Shown here piece by piece: positions 43,269 through 52,165 of a DNA stretch of 64,000 nt (the stretch's first letter is position 1; each line of letters starts with the position of its first letter). The DNA is from an uncultured Lachnospiraceae bacterium (GTDB lineage Bacteria; Bacillota; Clostridia; Lachnospirales; Lachnospiraceae): NCBI GenBank assembly GCA_902770965.1, contig CACXUY010000001.1, positions 1-64,000 of the forward strand. Direction: 5' to 3'. The position numbers and the translations under genes were made by a program. Under the pieces are notes generated by a model that did not search any database, was not told the DNA's origin, and was given only the letters and a program-made list of their open reading frames with translations.

Positions 43269-44504
43269 ATGTCAGAGAAAAAAAAGGTTCTTTTTGTCAT
43301 AAACACCCTTGGACAAGGAGGGGCAGAAACCGCTTTTATACAGTTCATAAAGAAATTCGATCCGAAGCGGTATGAGACGCATCTTTTTGTCATTATGGGA
43401 CAAGGCGAGCTTATCAAGGATATTCCCGAGCATGTCCGGCTGCTCAACAAACACTACGACAGCAGCGATATTCACTCACTCCTCGGAAAGCACAGGCTCA
43501 TTAAGAACACTCTCAGGATCCTGCTGAGAAACAATGCGGTTTTCCGGAACTTCACCTTCCTTATCAGGAACTGTCCAGTGCTCTGCAAGGTTGGCAGGCA
43601 TAACCCGGAACGTCTGCTCTGGCAGGTGCTTGTGGACGGCTGTCCCGAGCCGAAAGAGCAATATGACCTCGCGGTAGCTTATCTGGAGGGTGCTTCCACC
43701 TACTACGTCGCAAGAAAGGTGCATGCACGAAGGAAGGCCGCCTTCATCCACACTGATTACCGCCGTTCCTGTTATTCCCCTTCACTCGATCGCGGGGCAT
43801 ATGAAGCTATCGACAGGATATACTGCGTATCACGGACCACAAGGGATACCTTTCTGACTGTTTATCCGGAATATAAAGATAAAACACACCTGTTCTACAA
43901 CATCATCGACAGGGATTCAGCCATAAAAAAATCCAATTGTCCCTGTTCCTTCGACAGCGATGGTTATAGCGGGCTGCGCATTGTATCAGTTGGAAGGCTG
44001 GTGCGCATGAAAGGCGTAGACAAATCCATACGCGCGATGCGCATACTAAAAGAACAGGGTCTAGATGCCAGATGGTACTCCTTCGGCGAGGGGGAGGCCC
44101 GCCACTACTTTGAGAAAATCATAGATGAATGCGGGGTCCGTGACTGCTTTTTCATGCCGGGCTCAGTCAGCAATCCTTTCCCTTATCTTAAGCAGGCTGA
44201 CATATACTGCCAATGCTCGGATTACGAGGGCAGAAGCCTTGCCATCAGTGAAGCATTGATGCTCGGCTGTCCTGTCGTGGCGACCGACCTTCCCGGCAAC
44301 TCGGAACAGGTTGCCGATGGCGTGAACGGCTTTCTCGTGAATCCTGAACCACAGATTATAGCCGATACCATCATGAAGCTCGCCAATGACCAAAAACTCA
44401 GGGAACAATTAAGCAAAAACGCATCCGAACAGATGCTGATGGAGTGCAGCATGGGTTCTTTGCCGTCATTCCTGAAGCTGTCAGATGAACTATATGCCTC
44501 GTGA
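43269..44504 (+). CDS. GT4-family glycosyltransferase
   Basis: A 411-residue GT-B enzyme. The N-terminal fold has VLFVINTLGQGGAET, typical of GT4. The C-terminal donor fold has VSVGRLVRMKGVD and CSDYEGRSLAISEALMLG, where the E-x7-E pair sits. It probably transfers a hexose or hexosamine from a nucleotide sugar to a polymer or lipid carrier. It is distinct from PelF (different N-terminal block). It lies 33 bp after the DUF2304 gene on the same strand. Confidence 0.9.
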   Translation: MSEKKKVLFVINTLGQGGAETAFIQFIKKFDPKRYETHLFVIMGQGELIKDIPEHVRLLNKHYDSSDIHSLLGKHRLIKNTLRILLRNNAVFRNFTFLIRNCPVLCKVGRHNPERLLWQVLVDGCPEPKEQYDLAVAYLEGASTYYVARKVHARRKAAFIHTDYRRSCYSPSLDRGAYEAIDRIYCVSRTTRDTFLTVYPEYKDKTHLFYNIIDRDSAIKKSNCPCSFDSDGYSGLRIVSVGRLVRMKGVDKSIRAMRILKEQGLDARWYSFGEGEARHYFEKIIDECGVRDCFFMPGSVSNPFPYLKQADIYCQCSDYEGRSLAISEALMLGCPVVATDLPGNSEQVADGVNGFLVNPEPQIIADTIMKLANDQKLREQLSKNASEQMLMECSMGSLPSFLKLSDELYAS

Positions 44505-44540
44505 ACGCTGACAGCCTTACGTTTGAAAGGAGAGGAAGAT

Positions 44541-45416
44541 ATGCGAAAAACTGAACAAGCATTAAATAAGGATAATGAAAGCCTGACAAACCTCAGCCAC
44601 ACGGCAGGCAGTGCCGGTAAGACCGGCGACAGTAAAGCCGCATATGAAACCATCGGCAAAGAAAGCCTGAAATCGAAGAAGCATGACACCCTGATAATCA
44701 TCCCTGCCTATAATGAGGAGAAAAACCTCCAGGGAGTCTTAGATTCGCTTATGAAGAATAACGTATCTGATTATGCCGACATCCTGATCATCAATGACGC
44801 TTCCGTAGATGAAACACCGGCCATAGCTAAAAGAAACAACGTCAGATGCATAAGTTTCGTGTACAACCTCGGTTACGGCAACGCCCTTCAGGCCGGTTAC
44901 AAATACGCCAAGGACTATCTCTACGATTATGTCATCCAGATGGATGCCGACGGCCAGCATGACGTGAGCAACGTATACAATATATACAAGGAACTCAGTC
45001 TCTCCTCTGACCATCCGGATATCGTTCTCTCCTGCCGCTTTATGGATGAGAGCAAGCACTATGAGGCAGGCTTCTTCAAGAAGATCGCGCATGTCTGGCT
45101 TCGTTTCCTTATGAAGCTTTGCAGCGGCATATATTTTCCTGACTCGACGACCGGCCTGCAGGGACTCAGCAGAAACGCGTTCTCACATTACGCGGAGTTT
45201 AACAATTTCGACGCGAGGTATCCTGACGCCAACATGATACTGAAGATGCATTTTCTGGGCTTCAAGATCAAGCAGATCCCTTCTGTCATGCATCCGAGGA
45301 CCAGCGGCAAGAGCATGCATTCAGGCATCATCCGCCCCATAAAGTATATGATCCGCATCACGGCCTCAGTCATAGCGATATGGTTCCGCATGAGACTGAT
45401 GAAACGGAAAGGCTGA
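44541..45416 (+). CDS. DPM1-like GT2 glycosyltransferase
   Basis: A GT-A fold enzyme with IIIPAYNEEKNL, ILIINDASVDET and the metal-binding MDADGQHD. This is the pattern of polyprenyl-phosphate sugar synthases (dolichol-phosphate mannose synthase type). A Ser/Thr/Lys-rich ~47-residue head precedes the fold. The C-terminal end is basic and amphipathic. The start is set at ATG 44541, preceded by AAAGGAGAG; an upstream TTG at 44523 lies inside that site. It may load a lipid carrier for the GT-C-like protein or for the later enzymes. Partner candidate: the DUF2304 protein. Confidence 0.87.
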   Translation: MRKTEQALNKDNESLTNLSHTAGSAGKTGDSKAAYETIGKESLKSKKHDTLIIIPAYNEEKNLQGVLDSLMKNNVSDYADILIINDASVDETPAIAKRNNVRCISFVYNLGYGNALQAGYKYAKDYLYDYVIQMDADGQHDVSNVYNIYKELSLSSDHPDIVLSCRFMDESKHYEAGFFKKIAHVWLRFLMKLCSGIYFPDSTTGLQGLSRNAFSHYAEFNNFDARYPDANMILKMHFLGFKIKQIPSVMHPRTSGKSMHSGIIRPIKYMIRITASVIAIWFRMRLMKRKG

Positions 45417-45492
45417 TTCCGGCCTCACCGCGCTTAATCCATAAGCAAACGATTCTGACTCCGAAATAACCCTCATGACAGGAAATCGAAAA

Positions 45493-46530
45493 ATGATAAG
45501 AACAACAACACACAGAAACTCCGAAAGCTGCCCTATTGATTTTGTCATACTGTGGGTGGATGGTTCTGACCCTGCCTGGCAGGATGAGCTTAAAGCATGG
45601 TCTTCAGACGACCCCGATGTCGATTCAAGGCCGCAGAGATTCAGGGATTGGGGAATCCTTCCATACTGGTTCCGCGGCGTTGAAGCTTTTGCTCCATGGG
45701 TACGCAAGATACACTTCGTAACCTGCGGGCATCTTCCTCCCTGGCTGAACACGAATCACCCTAAGCTGAACATAGTGAACCACAGGGACTTCATGCCGGC
45801 GGACGCCCTGCCCACCTTCAACAGCAGGGCGCTTGAGCTGAATTTCCACCATATAGCCGGCCTTTCAGAACATTTTGTATATTTTAACGATGATTTCCTG
45901 TTGATCAAAGACACAAAGCCTGAGGATTTTTTCGTGAGCGGACTGCCGCGGGACATGCTCGCGCTGCAGCCTGTGGTAGCAAATCCGGCAAATCCCGTCA
46001 TGTCATATGCTTTTTTGAACGAGACAATCGCCATCAGCCGACATTTTAAAAAGCGCGAACGCATGAAAGCCATGCCCGGCAAATATTTCCACATTGGCTA
46101 CCCGCCTCTCTATTTCTTCTATAATCTCCTTGAAGCCTTTTTCCCCCTGTACACGGGTTTTTATACGGTTCACGGGCCCTCTCCCCTTCTGAAAAATACT
46201 TACAAAGAATTATGGAGCCTGGAAGCGCCGCTGCTTGCGGCAACCACCAGAAGCCGCTTCCGAGGGAAGAACGACGTGAACCAATACATTCTGCGCGAAT
46301 GGCAGAAACAGAAGGGGAGCTTCATACCTTCCAACCTTCACCATGACTTCCGCTACATAGATGTTACCGACATATCCGGCAAGAACCTGGACGTAATACG
46401 CAGGCAAAAGAAGAAAATCATCTGTCTTAACGACAGCGACCATCTATACGACTTTGAGAAACACCGAAGGATATGGGCAGGCGCGCTTCATTCCATACTG
46501 CCTGAATCGAGTTCTTTTGAATTGATCTGA
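45493..46530 (+). CDS. Stealth-family sugar-phosphate transferase
   Basis: The four Stealth regions are visible: CR1 IDFVILWVDGSDPAW; CR2 around RDWGILPYWFRGVEAFAPW to FVYFNDDF; CR3 near HGPSPLLKNTY; and the CR4-like end with CLND. Stealth proteins move hexose-1-phosphate units and build phosphodiester-linked polymers such as capsules of meningococcus or zooflagellate-like surface glycans. Its presence suggests that the polymer made here carries sugar-phosphate links or decorations. The start at 45493 has AGGAAA 8 bases upstream; an in-frame ATG at 45475 without a site is the alternative. The stop falls in a tandem repeat. Confidence 0.9.
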   Translation: MIRTTTHRNSESCPIDFVILWVDGSDPAWQDELKAWSSDDPDVDSRPQRFRDWGILPYWFRGVEAFAPWVRKIHFVTCGHLPPWLNTNHPKLNIVNHRDFMPADALPTFNSRALELNFHHIAGLSEHFVYFNDDFLLIKDTKPEDFFVSGLPRDMLALQPVVANPANPVMSYAFLNETIAISRHFKKRERMKAMPGKYFHIGYPPLYFFYNLLEAFFPLYTGFYTVHGPSPLLKNTYKELWSLEAPLLAATTRSRFRGKNDVNQYILREWQKQKGSFIPSNLHHDFRYIDVTDISGKNLDVIRRQKKKIICLNDSDHLYDFEKHRRIWAGALHSILPESSSFELI

Positions 46531-46570
46531 TCTTCATTGGTCTGATCTTCATTGGTCTGATCTTCATTGA
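46526..46570 (+). repeat. Three 15-bp direct repeats at the Stealth stop codon
   Basis: TCTGATCTTCATTGG is present at 46526, 46541 and 46556 (the last with one change). The first copy includes the stop codon. It lies between the Stealth and double-GT2 genes. Confidence 0.85.
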
Positions 46571-46617
46571 TCTGTTTTTTAAGCGCATATGCTGCTGCAT
46601 ATAAGGAGAGGTAACAA

Positions 46618-48870
46618 ATGCTTTTTTCAATCATCATACCGGTGTATAACGCCGCTGATCATCTGGCAAGGTGCGTTGAAGCTGTACTTAGCCAGGCGGC
46701 GGCAAGGCCCGCTGCCAAGACCAAAGCCGCGCCCGATGAAAGTTCCAACGCCGCAGCTGGCACAAAGCCATCGGCGGACATTGAGCTGATTCTTGTGGAC
46801 GATGGTTCTGCGGATGGAAGCGGAGAGCTATGCGACCGGTATGCTGCCGGGGACGACAGGGTAAAGGTATTCCACAAAGAGAACGGAGGACAGGCAAGCG
46901 CCCGGCGGGTCGGCATTTTCGCGAGCAAGGGCGACTATATATGCTATGTGGACGCTGACGATACGGTGCGTCCGGATTGGCTTGAAACCATAGCCGCATG
47001 CATCAGGAGCGGAAATGAGCCTGACATACTGGCCTTCGGCATAGCGGAGCATACGGCAGCTGGCACAAAAGAGGTCATAAGCGACCTTCCGGAAGGACTG
47101 TACAAGGGCGTTCGGCTTCGCAAAGAGGTATTTCCATTTACGCTTTCCGACCGCCGTAAATACTTCACCACCCAGATCATATACCCTGTCGCCTGGAATA
47201 AGGTCTACAGGCGTGAACTGCTCACAGAACACTACAACCGGGACGAAAGAATACGGAGGGGCGAGGATACCGCTTTCGTGTATGAATGCCTGCTGCACGC
47301 CCATTCTTTATATGTCACTCACAAGGTGCTGTACGATTATTACAGAGACCTCCCCTCTTCCATCTCAGCCCGCTTCGGTATGCGTCTGACTGAGAACGAC
47401 GTCTACCTGTCCTACTATCTGAAATCACGGCTGGCAGGACTTGGCGTGGACAGGCAGATAAACGACTTCATAATGTCGAAGATCATCCGCTCTGTCCTGT
47501 GGAAGGCGGCCAACCTGCCTCCCGAGGATGCGAAGGAAGAGCTCCGCAAGGAGCTGGACGCGACGAAGCTTCTGCGCCATGTGACCTTCCATGGACTTCC
47601 CTTTGGTCCTTCGATATTCCTGTTCGGGCTGAGACTGCGGTTGTATGGCCCGATTCTGGATCTTGCCCGGATAAAACAAGGAAAACTGCGGACAGCAAAC
47701 ACCGGCATTGACAGCAATAATACCGGCAGCAATAATGTCGGCAGCAATAATGCCGATACCACTGATACCGGCAGCAATGATCATGAAGGCATGGCGGGCA
47801 GCCGCGATAACTATTCTGAGTCCCCAAAGCCTAAGCTGAGCTTCATCGTGCCTGTATACCGGACCGAAAAATATCTTCCGCGCTGCATAGACAGCATACT
47901 GTCACAGACCATGCGCGAGCTTGAACTGATTCTCATAGACGACGGCTCTCCTGACAGCTGCCCCGCCATATGTGATGATTACGCGGCGAGGGACAGCCGG
48001 GTCAGGGTTTTGCATCAAAAAAACGCGGGAGTGGTACGGGCACGGAACAGAGGTCTTCTCGCCGCCGGAGGCGAGTATGTACTCTTCATCGACAGTGACG
48101 ACTACGTCTCGTCCTATATGGCGGAAACGATCTGCCATGCCATAGAGAAAAACCGCTGCCCCGATTTGGTGATCTTCTCCTTCGACACCTTGTACAAGGA
48201 CCATTCGGCTGAAACAGCGCCCATACCCAAAGCAGGCTTCTATTCCCGGGGAAGGATCGAGGCGGAGATATTGCCATACTTCATATCCGACCGCCGCGGC
48301 AAGAAATGGTGGACGCCGGGTATCCCGACTCCTCTGTTCTGTAAGGCTTTTCGAAAAGCATATCTCCTGAACCACCGTTTCACCGAGGAAAAGATCGCTG
48401 TCAGCGAAGATACCGCTCAAAGCTTCGAATGCGTGTTTTTCGCGCGGTCTCTCGTCATCTGCCCCGAATCACTCTATTACTATGACAGAACCAACGAGGC
48501 TTCTGTCACACATCGCTACCGCGCCGACCTGGCAGGTATGTTCGCCGCTCTCTTCTCTCATCTTGAGGCTTCCATCGGAGGAAAAAATCCGCTGATAGAC
48601 AGGCAGCTGAACGACTATTTCGCCTACCGCGTCCTCAGGGCAGTCAACATCGAAGCGGAGCATAAAAAACCGGTCCTTGAGAACTCCATAAAGCTGCAGA
48701 GAGCTTTTGAATGGTCCGGGCTTTTAGACCATGTTTCCCTCTCCGGGCTGCCTCCCATTGCCGCCATGCTGACAGGGATGATGAAAGCAAGGCTCTTCCT
48801 GCCTTTACTGCTGATTTTGAGGGCATATAACGCCTGCAAGAAGCTTATGGCAGGCTGCAGGCTCACATGA
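46618..48870 (+). CDS. Double GT2 glycosyltransferase
   Basis: Two complete GT-A domains in one chain. Domain 1 (1-~350): SIIIPVYNAADHL, LVDDGSADGS, metal site YVDADD. Domain 2 (~395-750): SFIVPVYRTEKYL, LIDDGSPDSC, metal site FIDSDD. Both also share an SE/GEDT block (GEDTAFV, SEDTAQS). They are joined by an Asn/Gly/Ser/Asp-rich linker with NNTGSNN-type repeats. Domain 1 holds an Ala/Lys/Ser insertion (about 27-54) between the first helix and second strand. Such a pair could add two different sugars in turn or act as a polymerase. AAGGAGAGG precedes the ATG. Confidence 0.9.
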   Translation: MLFSIIIPVYNAADHLARCVEAVLSQAAARPAAKTKAAPDESSNAAAGTKPSADIELILVDDGSADGSGELCDRYAAGDDRVKVFHKENGGQASARRVGIFASKGDYICYVDADDTVRPDWLETIAACIRSGNEPDILAFGIAEHTAAGTKEVISDLPEGLYKGVRLRKEVFPFTLSDRRKYFTTQIIYPVAWNKVYRRELLTEHYNRDERIRRGEDTAFVYECLLHAHSLYVTHKVLYDYYRDLPSSISARFGMRLTENDVYLSYYLKSRLAGLGVDRQINDFIMSKIIRSVLWKAANLPPEDAKEELRKELDATKLLRHVTFHGLPFGPSIFLFGLRLRLYGPILDLARIKQGKLRTANTGIDSNNTGSNNVGSNNADTTDTGSNDHEGMAGSRDNYSESPKPKLSFIVPVYRTEKYLPRCIDSILSQTMRELELILIDDGSPDSCPAICDDYAARDSRVRVLHQKNAGVVRARNRGLLAAGGEYVLFIDSDDYVSSYMAETICHAIEKNRCPDLVIFSFDTLYKDHSAETAPIPKAGFYSRGRIEAEILPYFISDRRGKKWWTPGIPTPLFCKAFRKAYLLNHRFTEEKIAVSEDTAQSFECVFFARSLVICPESLYYYDRTNEASVTHRYRADLAGMFAALFSHLEASIGGKNPLIDRQLNDYFAYRVLRAVNIEAEHKKPVLENSIKLQRAFEWSGLLDHVSLSGLPPIAAMLTGMMKARLFLPLLLILRAYNACKKLMAGCRLT

Positions 48871-48906
48871 TCTTATGGATGCTATTTATTTCACGGAGAA
48901 ACAGAT

Positions 48907-50778
48907 ATGTCAAATACTACCAAGACAAGCAGAAATGCTGCTGACAACGCGTCAGGCTCATACAAAACATCAAATACTGCCGATAAATCGACGACTAGCG
49001 GCTCTGTCATGTCAGCCGGTACTGCTCCTCATAACAGCAGAGCCTCTTCAAAGAGCTTAAATGACCTGTCAAATATAGGTTGGATATGGACGGTGACAAA
49101 ACCGTTTCACGGCAGGACATTTCTGCTGTGCTTTCTTTCCGTCGGCTACACTGTACTGTCGCTTGTGGCTGTCATCTTCCTGCGGGATATAATCAACGCC
49201 GCCGCAACCAAGGACCGCGATACTCTTATATACATGTCAATCCTTCTTGTCTCGATGACGCTTTTTGAGATAGCCCTCCGAATATTGACGAGATATATAC
49301 GTATGAGGACAACCTACCGGCTCGTCCAGCATCTGGGAGAACGGCTGTTCAGAGAGCTCCTGAGCAAGGACTTTGTATCCGTCTCACACAAGCACTCCGC
49401 TGAATGGATGAACCGCCTCATTCTGGATATAGACGGAATAGCGGCTGCCATGACCACAACGCTCCCTAACTTGACGGGAATAGCGGTCAACATCATCGGC
49501 TCCCTGTTCCTCATCTTCCGGATAGCTCCCGGCTTCCTGACCCTGATCGTAGTGGGCGGAGCCGGCTTGTTCTTCCTCAATTACTCACTCAAGGAGCCTC
49601 TGATGCAGAGGCAAAGGCAGCTCAGAACAGCTGTCGGATTAAAGAATATATATCTGACCGAGCATCTGTCCAAGCTGCTTATAGTCAAGTCCTTCAACCG
49701 CGAGGAGGATATAGCAAGGGAAGCCACCTCACTGTTTGACGACGTAACGCGGAAAAACCACGCGAAGCTGCGGATCACTCTTCTAAAGGACGGTGTTCAG
49801 AGCTTTTCCATGAGGCTCGCGTACCTGCTCGTACTTCTGTATTGTGCCATTAACATACTTCGCGGAAAGATCAGCTATGGTACAAGCGTAATGTTCATGC
49901 GCCTCATGTCCCAGATCAGCATGCCTCTTGCCGACGTAAGCTCCTACGTGTCCACCATCTTTGACATCAACGTAAGCACCGAAAGGCTGCGTGAGGCAGA
50001 GAGCTATCCGGATGATCCGGAAGGTCCGGTGAAGAGCGATGACGAGATACATGATTTCTACAAAAACGAATTCGACAATATTACAATCCTGAACGGTGCT
50101 TTCTCTTACCACATACAAGAGCATGAGTACGAGGACAGCCTCCCGAAGGTATTCACTGACGTCAATTTCAGCATTCCCAAGCTCAGCTGTACAGCCATAA
50201 CAGGCGTGACGGGCAGCGGCAAGAGCACTCTCTTCAAGCTCCTCATGAGCTTTTTCTCGCTTCAGAAGGGCGAAAAAATACTGTGCACCAAGGATCGCTC
50301 AGAAATCCCTCTCGACTCCTCCTACCGGAGGCTCTTCGCCTATGTGCCGCAGGGCAATCAGCTCATGACCGGAACCATCAGGGAGATGGTCACCTTCGGC
50401 ACAGCCGCGTCAGGTCCCGATGTTGAGGAGAAGATATGGATCGTCCTGGAAGAAGCCTGCGCCAAGGAATTCGTTCAGGCCCTGCCGGACGGGCTTGACA
50501 CCCCCATCAAGGAAAGAGGCGCCGGCCTCTCGGAAGGACAGCTGCAGCGTATCGCTATCGCCCGAGCCTTGTATACAGAACGTCCTATTCTGCTGCTCGA
50601 TGAAGCAACCAGCGCCCTTGACGAGAATACTGAGCAGGAGCTTCTTCTTCACCTCAAGGAAATGACAGACCGCACTATCCTCTTTGTCACCCACAGGCTC
50701 AACGCCCTCTCTATCTGCGATAAAGAAATACATATCAACGGCACAAAGGTCTCGATAAGAGATCTGCACAGAAAGTAA
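48907..50778 (+). CDS. ABC exporter, fused membrane and ATPase domains
   Basis: A half-transporter of the MsbA/lipid-exporter type. A Ser/Thr/Asn-rich head of ~60 residues precedes six membrane helices (about 75-360) and an ATPase. The ATPase has Walker A TGSGKST (K439), LSEGQ at 541 and Walker B LLLDEATSALD (D565-E566). It would work as a homodimer. The polymer export task in the locus already has PelG, so this exporter may move a lipid-linked product, a peptide or a second glycan. It shares strand and spacing with the GT genes. A long hairpin follows its stop. Confidence 0.9.
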   Translation: MSNTTKTSRNAADNASGSYKTSNTADKSTTSGSVMSAGTAPHNSRASSKSLNDLSNIGWIWTVTKPFHGRTFLLCFLSVGYTVLSLVAVIFLRDIINAAATKDRDTLIYMSILLVSMTLFEIALRILTRYIRMRTTYRLVQHLGERLFRELLSKDFVSVSHKHSAEWMNRLILDIDGIAAAMTTTLPNLTGIAVNIIGSLFLIFRIAPGFLTLIVVGGAGLFFLNYSLKEPLMQRQRQLRTAVGLKNIYLTEHLSKLLIVKSFNREEDIAREATSLFDDVTRKNHAKLRITLLKDGVQSFSMRLAYLLVLLYCAINILRGKISYGTSVMFMRLMSQISMPLADVSSYVSTIFDINVSTERLREAESYPDDPEGPVKSDDEIHDFYKNEFDNITILNGAFSYHIQEHEYEDSLPKVFTDVNFSIPKLSCTAITGVTGSGKSTLFKLLMSFFSLQKGEKILCTKDRSEIPLDSSYRRLFAYVPQGNQLMTGTIREMVTFGTAASGPDVEEKIWIVLEEACAKEFVQALPDGLDTPIKERGAGLSEGQLQRIAIARALYTERPILLLDEATSALDENTEQELLLHLKEMTDRTILFVTHRLNALSICDKEIHINGTKVSIRDLHRK

Positions 50779-50788
50779 ACCTCCATAG

Positions 50789-50838
50789 CACGCATGTGCT
50801 GCCACGACGTATAGAAGTCGTTGCAGCATACATGCGTG
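50789..50838. other. Long imperfect hairpin between the ABC exporter and GT2 genes
   Basis: Arms CACGCATGT, CTGC and ACGAC pair with GTCGT, GCAG and ACATGCGTG, with small bulges and a 7-base loop. There is no T-run, so it is more likely a processing or stability element than a terminator. Confidence 0.6.
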
Positions 50839-50908
50839 TATGAATGCATCCCTATATGGCCACCCTGCTTCGCAAGGGCCGACTTTCAAAGTTAAAGGTA
50901 ATGATCGG

Positions 50909-52165
50909 ATGAATGTTAAAATATCTGTTATCCTGCCCGTTTTCAATGTCGGGAAATATATCGGCGAATGCATTGATTCGTTAAAGGCGCAGTCTTTGGA
51001 TGATCTGGAGTTCATATTTGTTGACGACTGCGGCCCGGACGACTCCATGAGGTATGTAGAGAAATTCGCGGACGGCGACTCCCGCGTCCGTATCATACGA
51101 AACAGCAAAAACATGGGAGCCGGCGCGTCCCGCAATGCCGGCATAGAAGCGGCAAAGGGCGAGTATATTTCCTTTGTCGACCCGGATGACCATGTCGCTC
51201 CGGACTATTTTGCCAGATTATACTCCTGCGCCGTCAAATACAAGGTGCCTGTGGTTAAGGGGCGGCGGGTATATATTGACGACCGGGGAAACGTAACCGC
51301 AGGACAGGGCAGCATCGTTAATCAACAGATAAGGAAATCGGTAAAACACAACGCCCCCCTGTACTTCAGGTTCATCAATGAGCACAATTCCGCGATTTTC
51401 AAGCGCTCATTGGCTGATAACTCAGTCGCCCGTTACGGAAACACTGCCTTAGCAGAAGACAGCACCTTCCTGTTAAAGCTTCTGTATGGTACGAACGGCA
51501 TAGCCCTTGACGACTCCGCCATATATTACTACAGGCGGCATCCTGGAGCGGCGACCGCCGCCTTTACGGCAAAGAGCTGTTTCAGTGAATTATATTCCCT
51601 GCGGGACAAGCTTGATTTTCTTCTCCTTTTCCCGCAGGATGAATTCAGCGCTGCTTATATACGAAACCATATCAACATATATTTCACTGATTTTTGCTGC
51701 GCCTTGAAGGACGATACGGACGGTTCCGTATCCGGACGAAAGGACGAATACGCCAGGGAGCTGAGAAAACAGCTCGCCAGGCTTCCCTCGATGATGCTTT
51801 CGCCGACACATTTTGAAGCCATATACGCCTTTAAGCGTTACGGCGTCTTCCTTCCCGTCGGCGGTTGGGAGAAAAGCCGCTATAACAGGTGGAAGGTGAC
51901 CGCATGGACTGATTTTCTGGCGGAGTGCCCGGACGCGGGCGGCATGTTCTCGCGAAGCTACGCCTACAGACTGCTTTCCTGCGCCGCTTCAGGCCTGGCA
52001 AACCGCAAGAAAGAGCCATTCACACCCCTCATATGCTTCCTTCATTCCCAGTATATGCGTCTTGATAAAAAACGCAGACATAGTGTGCTGCGATACCTGC
52101 CCGTCTGCGCGGCCTCCTTCATCATCAGATCTGTCAAGTACAGGCTTTATGGATACAATTTATGA
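50909..52165 (+). CDS. GT2 glycosyltransferase, tandem paralogue 1
   Basis: GT-A domain in the first ~220 residues: ISVILPVFNVGKYIG, FIFVDDCGPDDS, and metal site FVDPDD. A ~200-residue helical extension follows, shared with the next two genes. The start at 50909 is where homologues begin; a longer frame from 50840 runs back through the hairpin and is unlikely. The nearest ribosome site (AAAGG) is rather far at ~10 bases. It overlaps the next gene by 4 bp. It resembles enzymes adding hexoses or phosphopolyol units to capsule or teichoic-acid-like polymers; the exact sugar is not predictable. Confidence 0.88.
   Translation: MNVKISVILPVFNVGKYIGECIDSLKAQSLDDLEFIFVDDCGPDDSMRYVEKFADGDSRVRIIRNSKNMGAGASRNAGIEAAKGEYISFVDPDDHVAPDYFARLYSCAVKYKVPVVKGRRVYIDDRGNVTAGQGSIVNQQIRKSVKHNAPLYFRFINEHNSAIFKRSLADNSVARYGNTALAEDSTFLLKLLYGTNGIALDDSAIYYYRRHPGAATAAFTAKSCFSELYSLRDKLDFLLLFPQDEFSAAYIRNHINIYFTDFCCALKDDTDGSVSGRKDEYARELRKQLARLPSMMLSPTHFEAIYAFKRYGVFLPVGGWEKSRYNRWKVTAWTDFLAECPDAGGMFSRSYAYRLLSCAASGLANRKKEPFTPLICFLHSQYMRLDKKRRHSVLRYLPVCAASFIIRSVKYRLYGYNL

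Noticed and set aside
50840-50908. N-terminal extension of the first tandem GT2
   Set aside because: It reads through a hairpin, lacks a site, and homologous neighbours begin at the later ATG.
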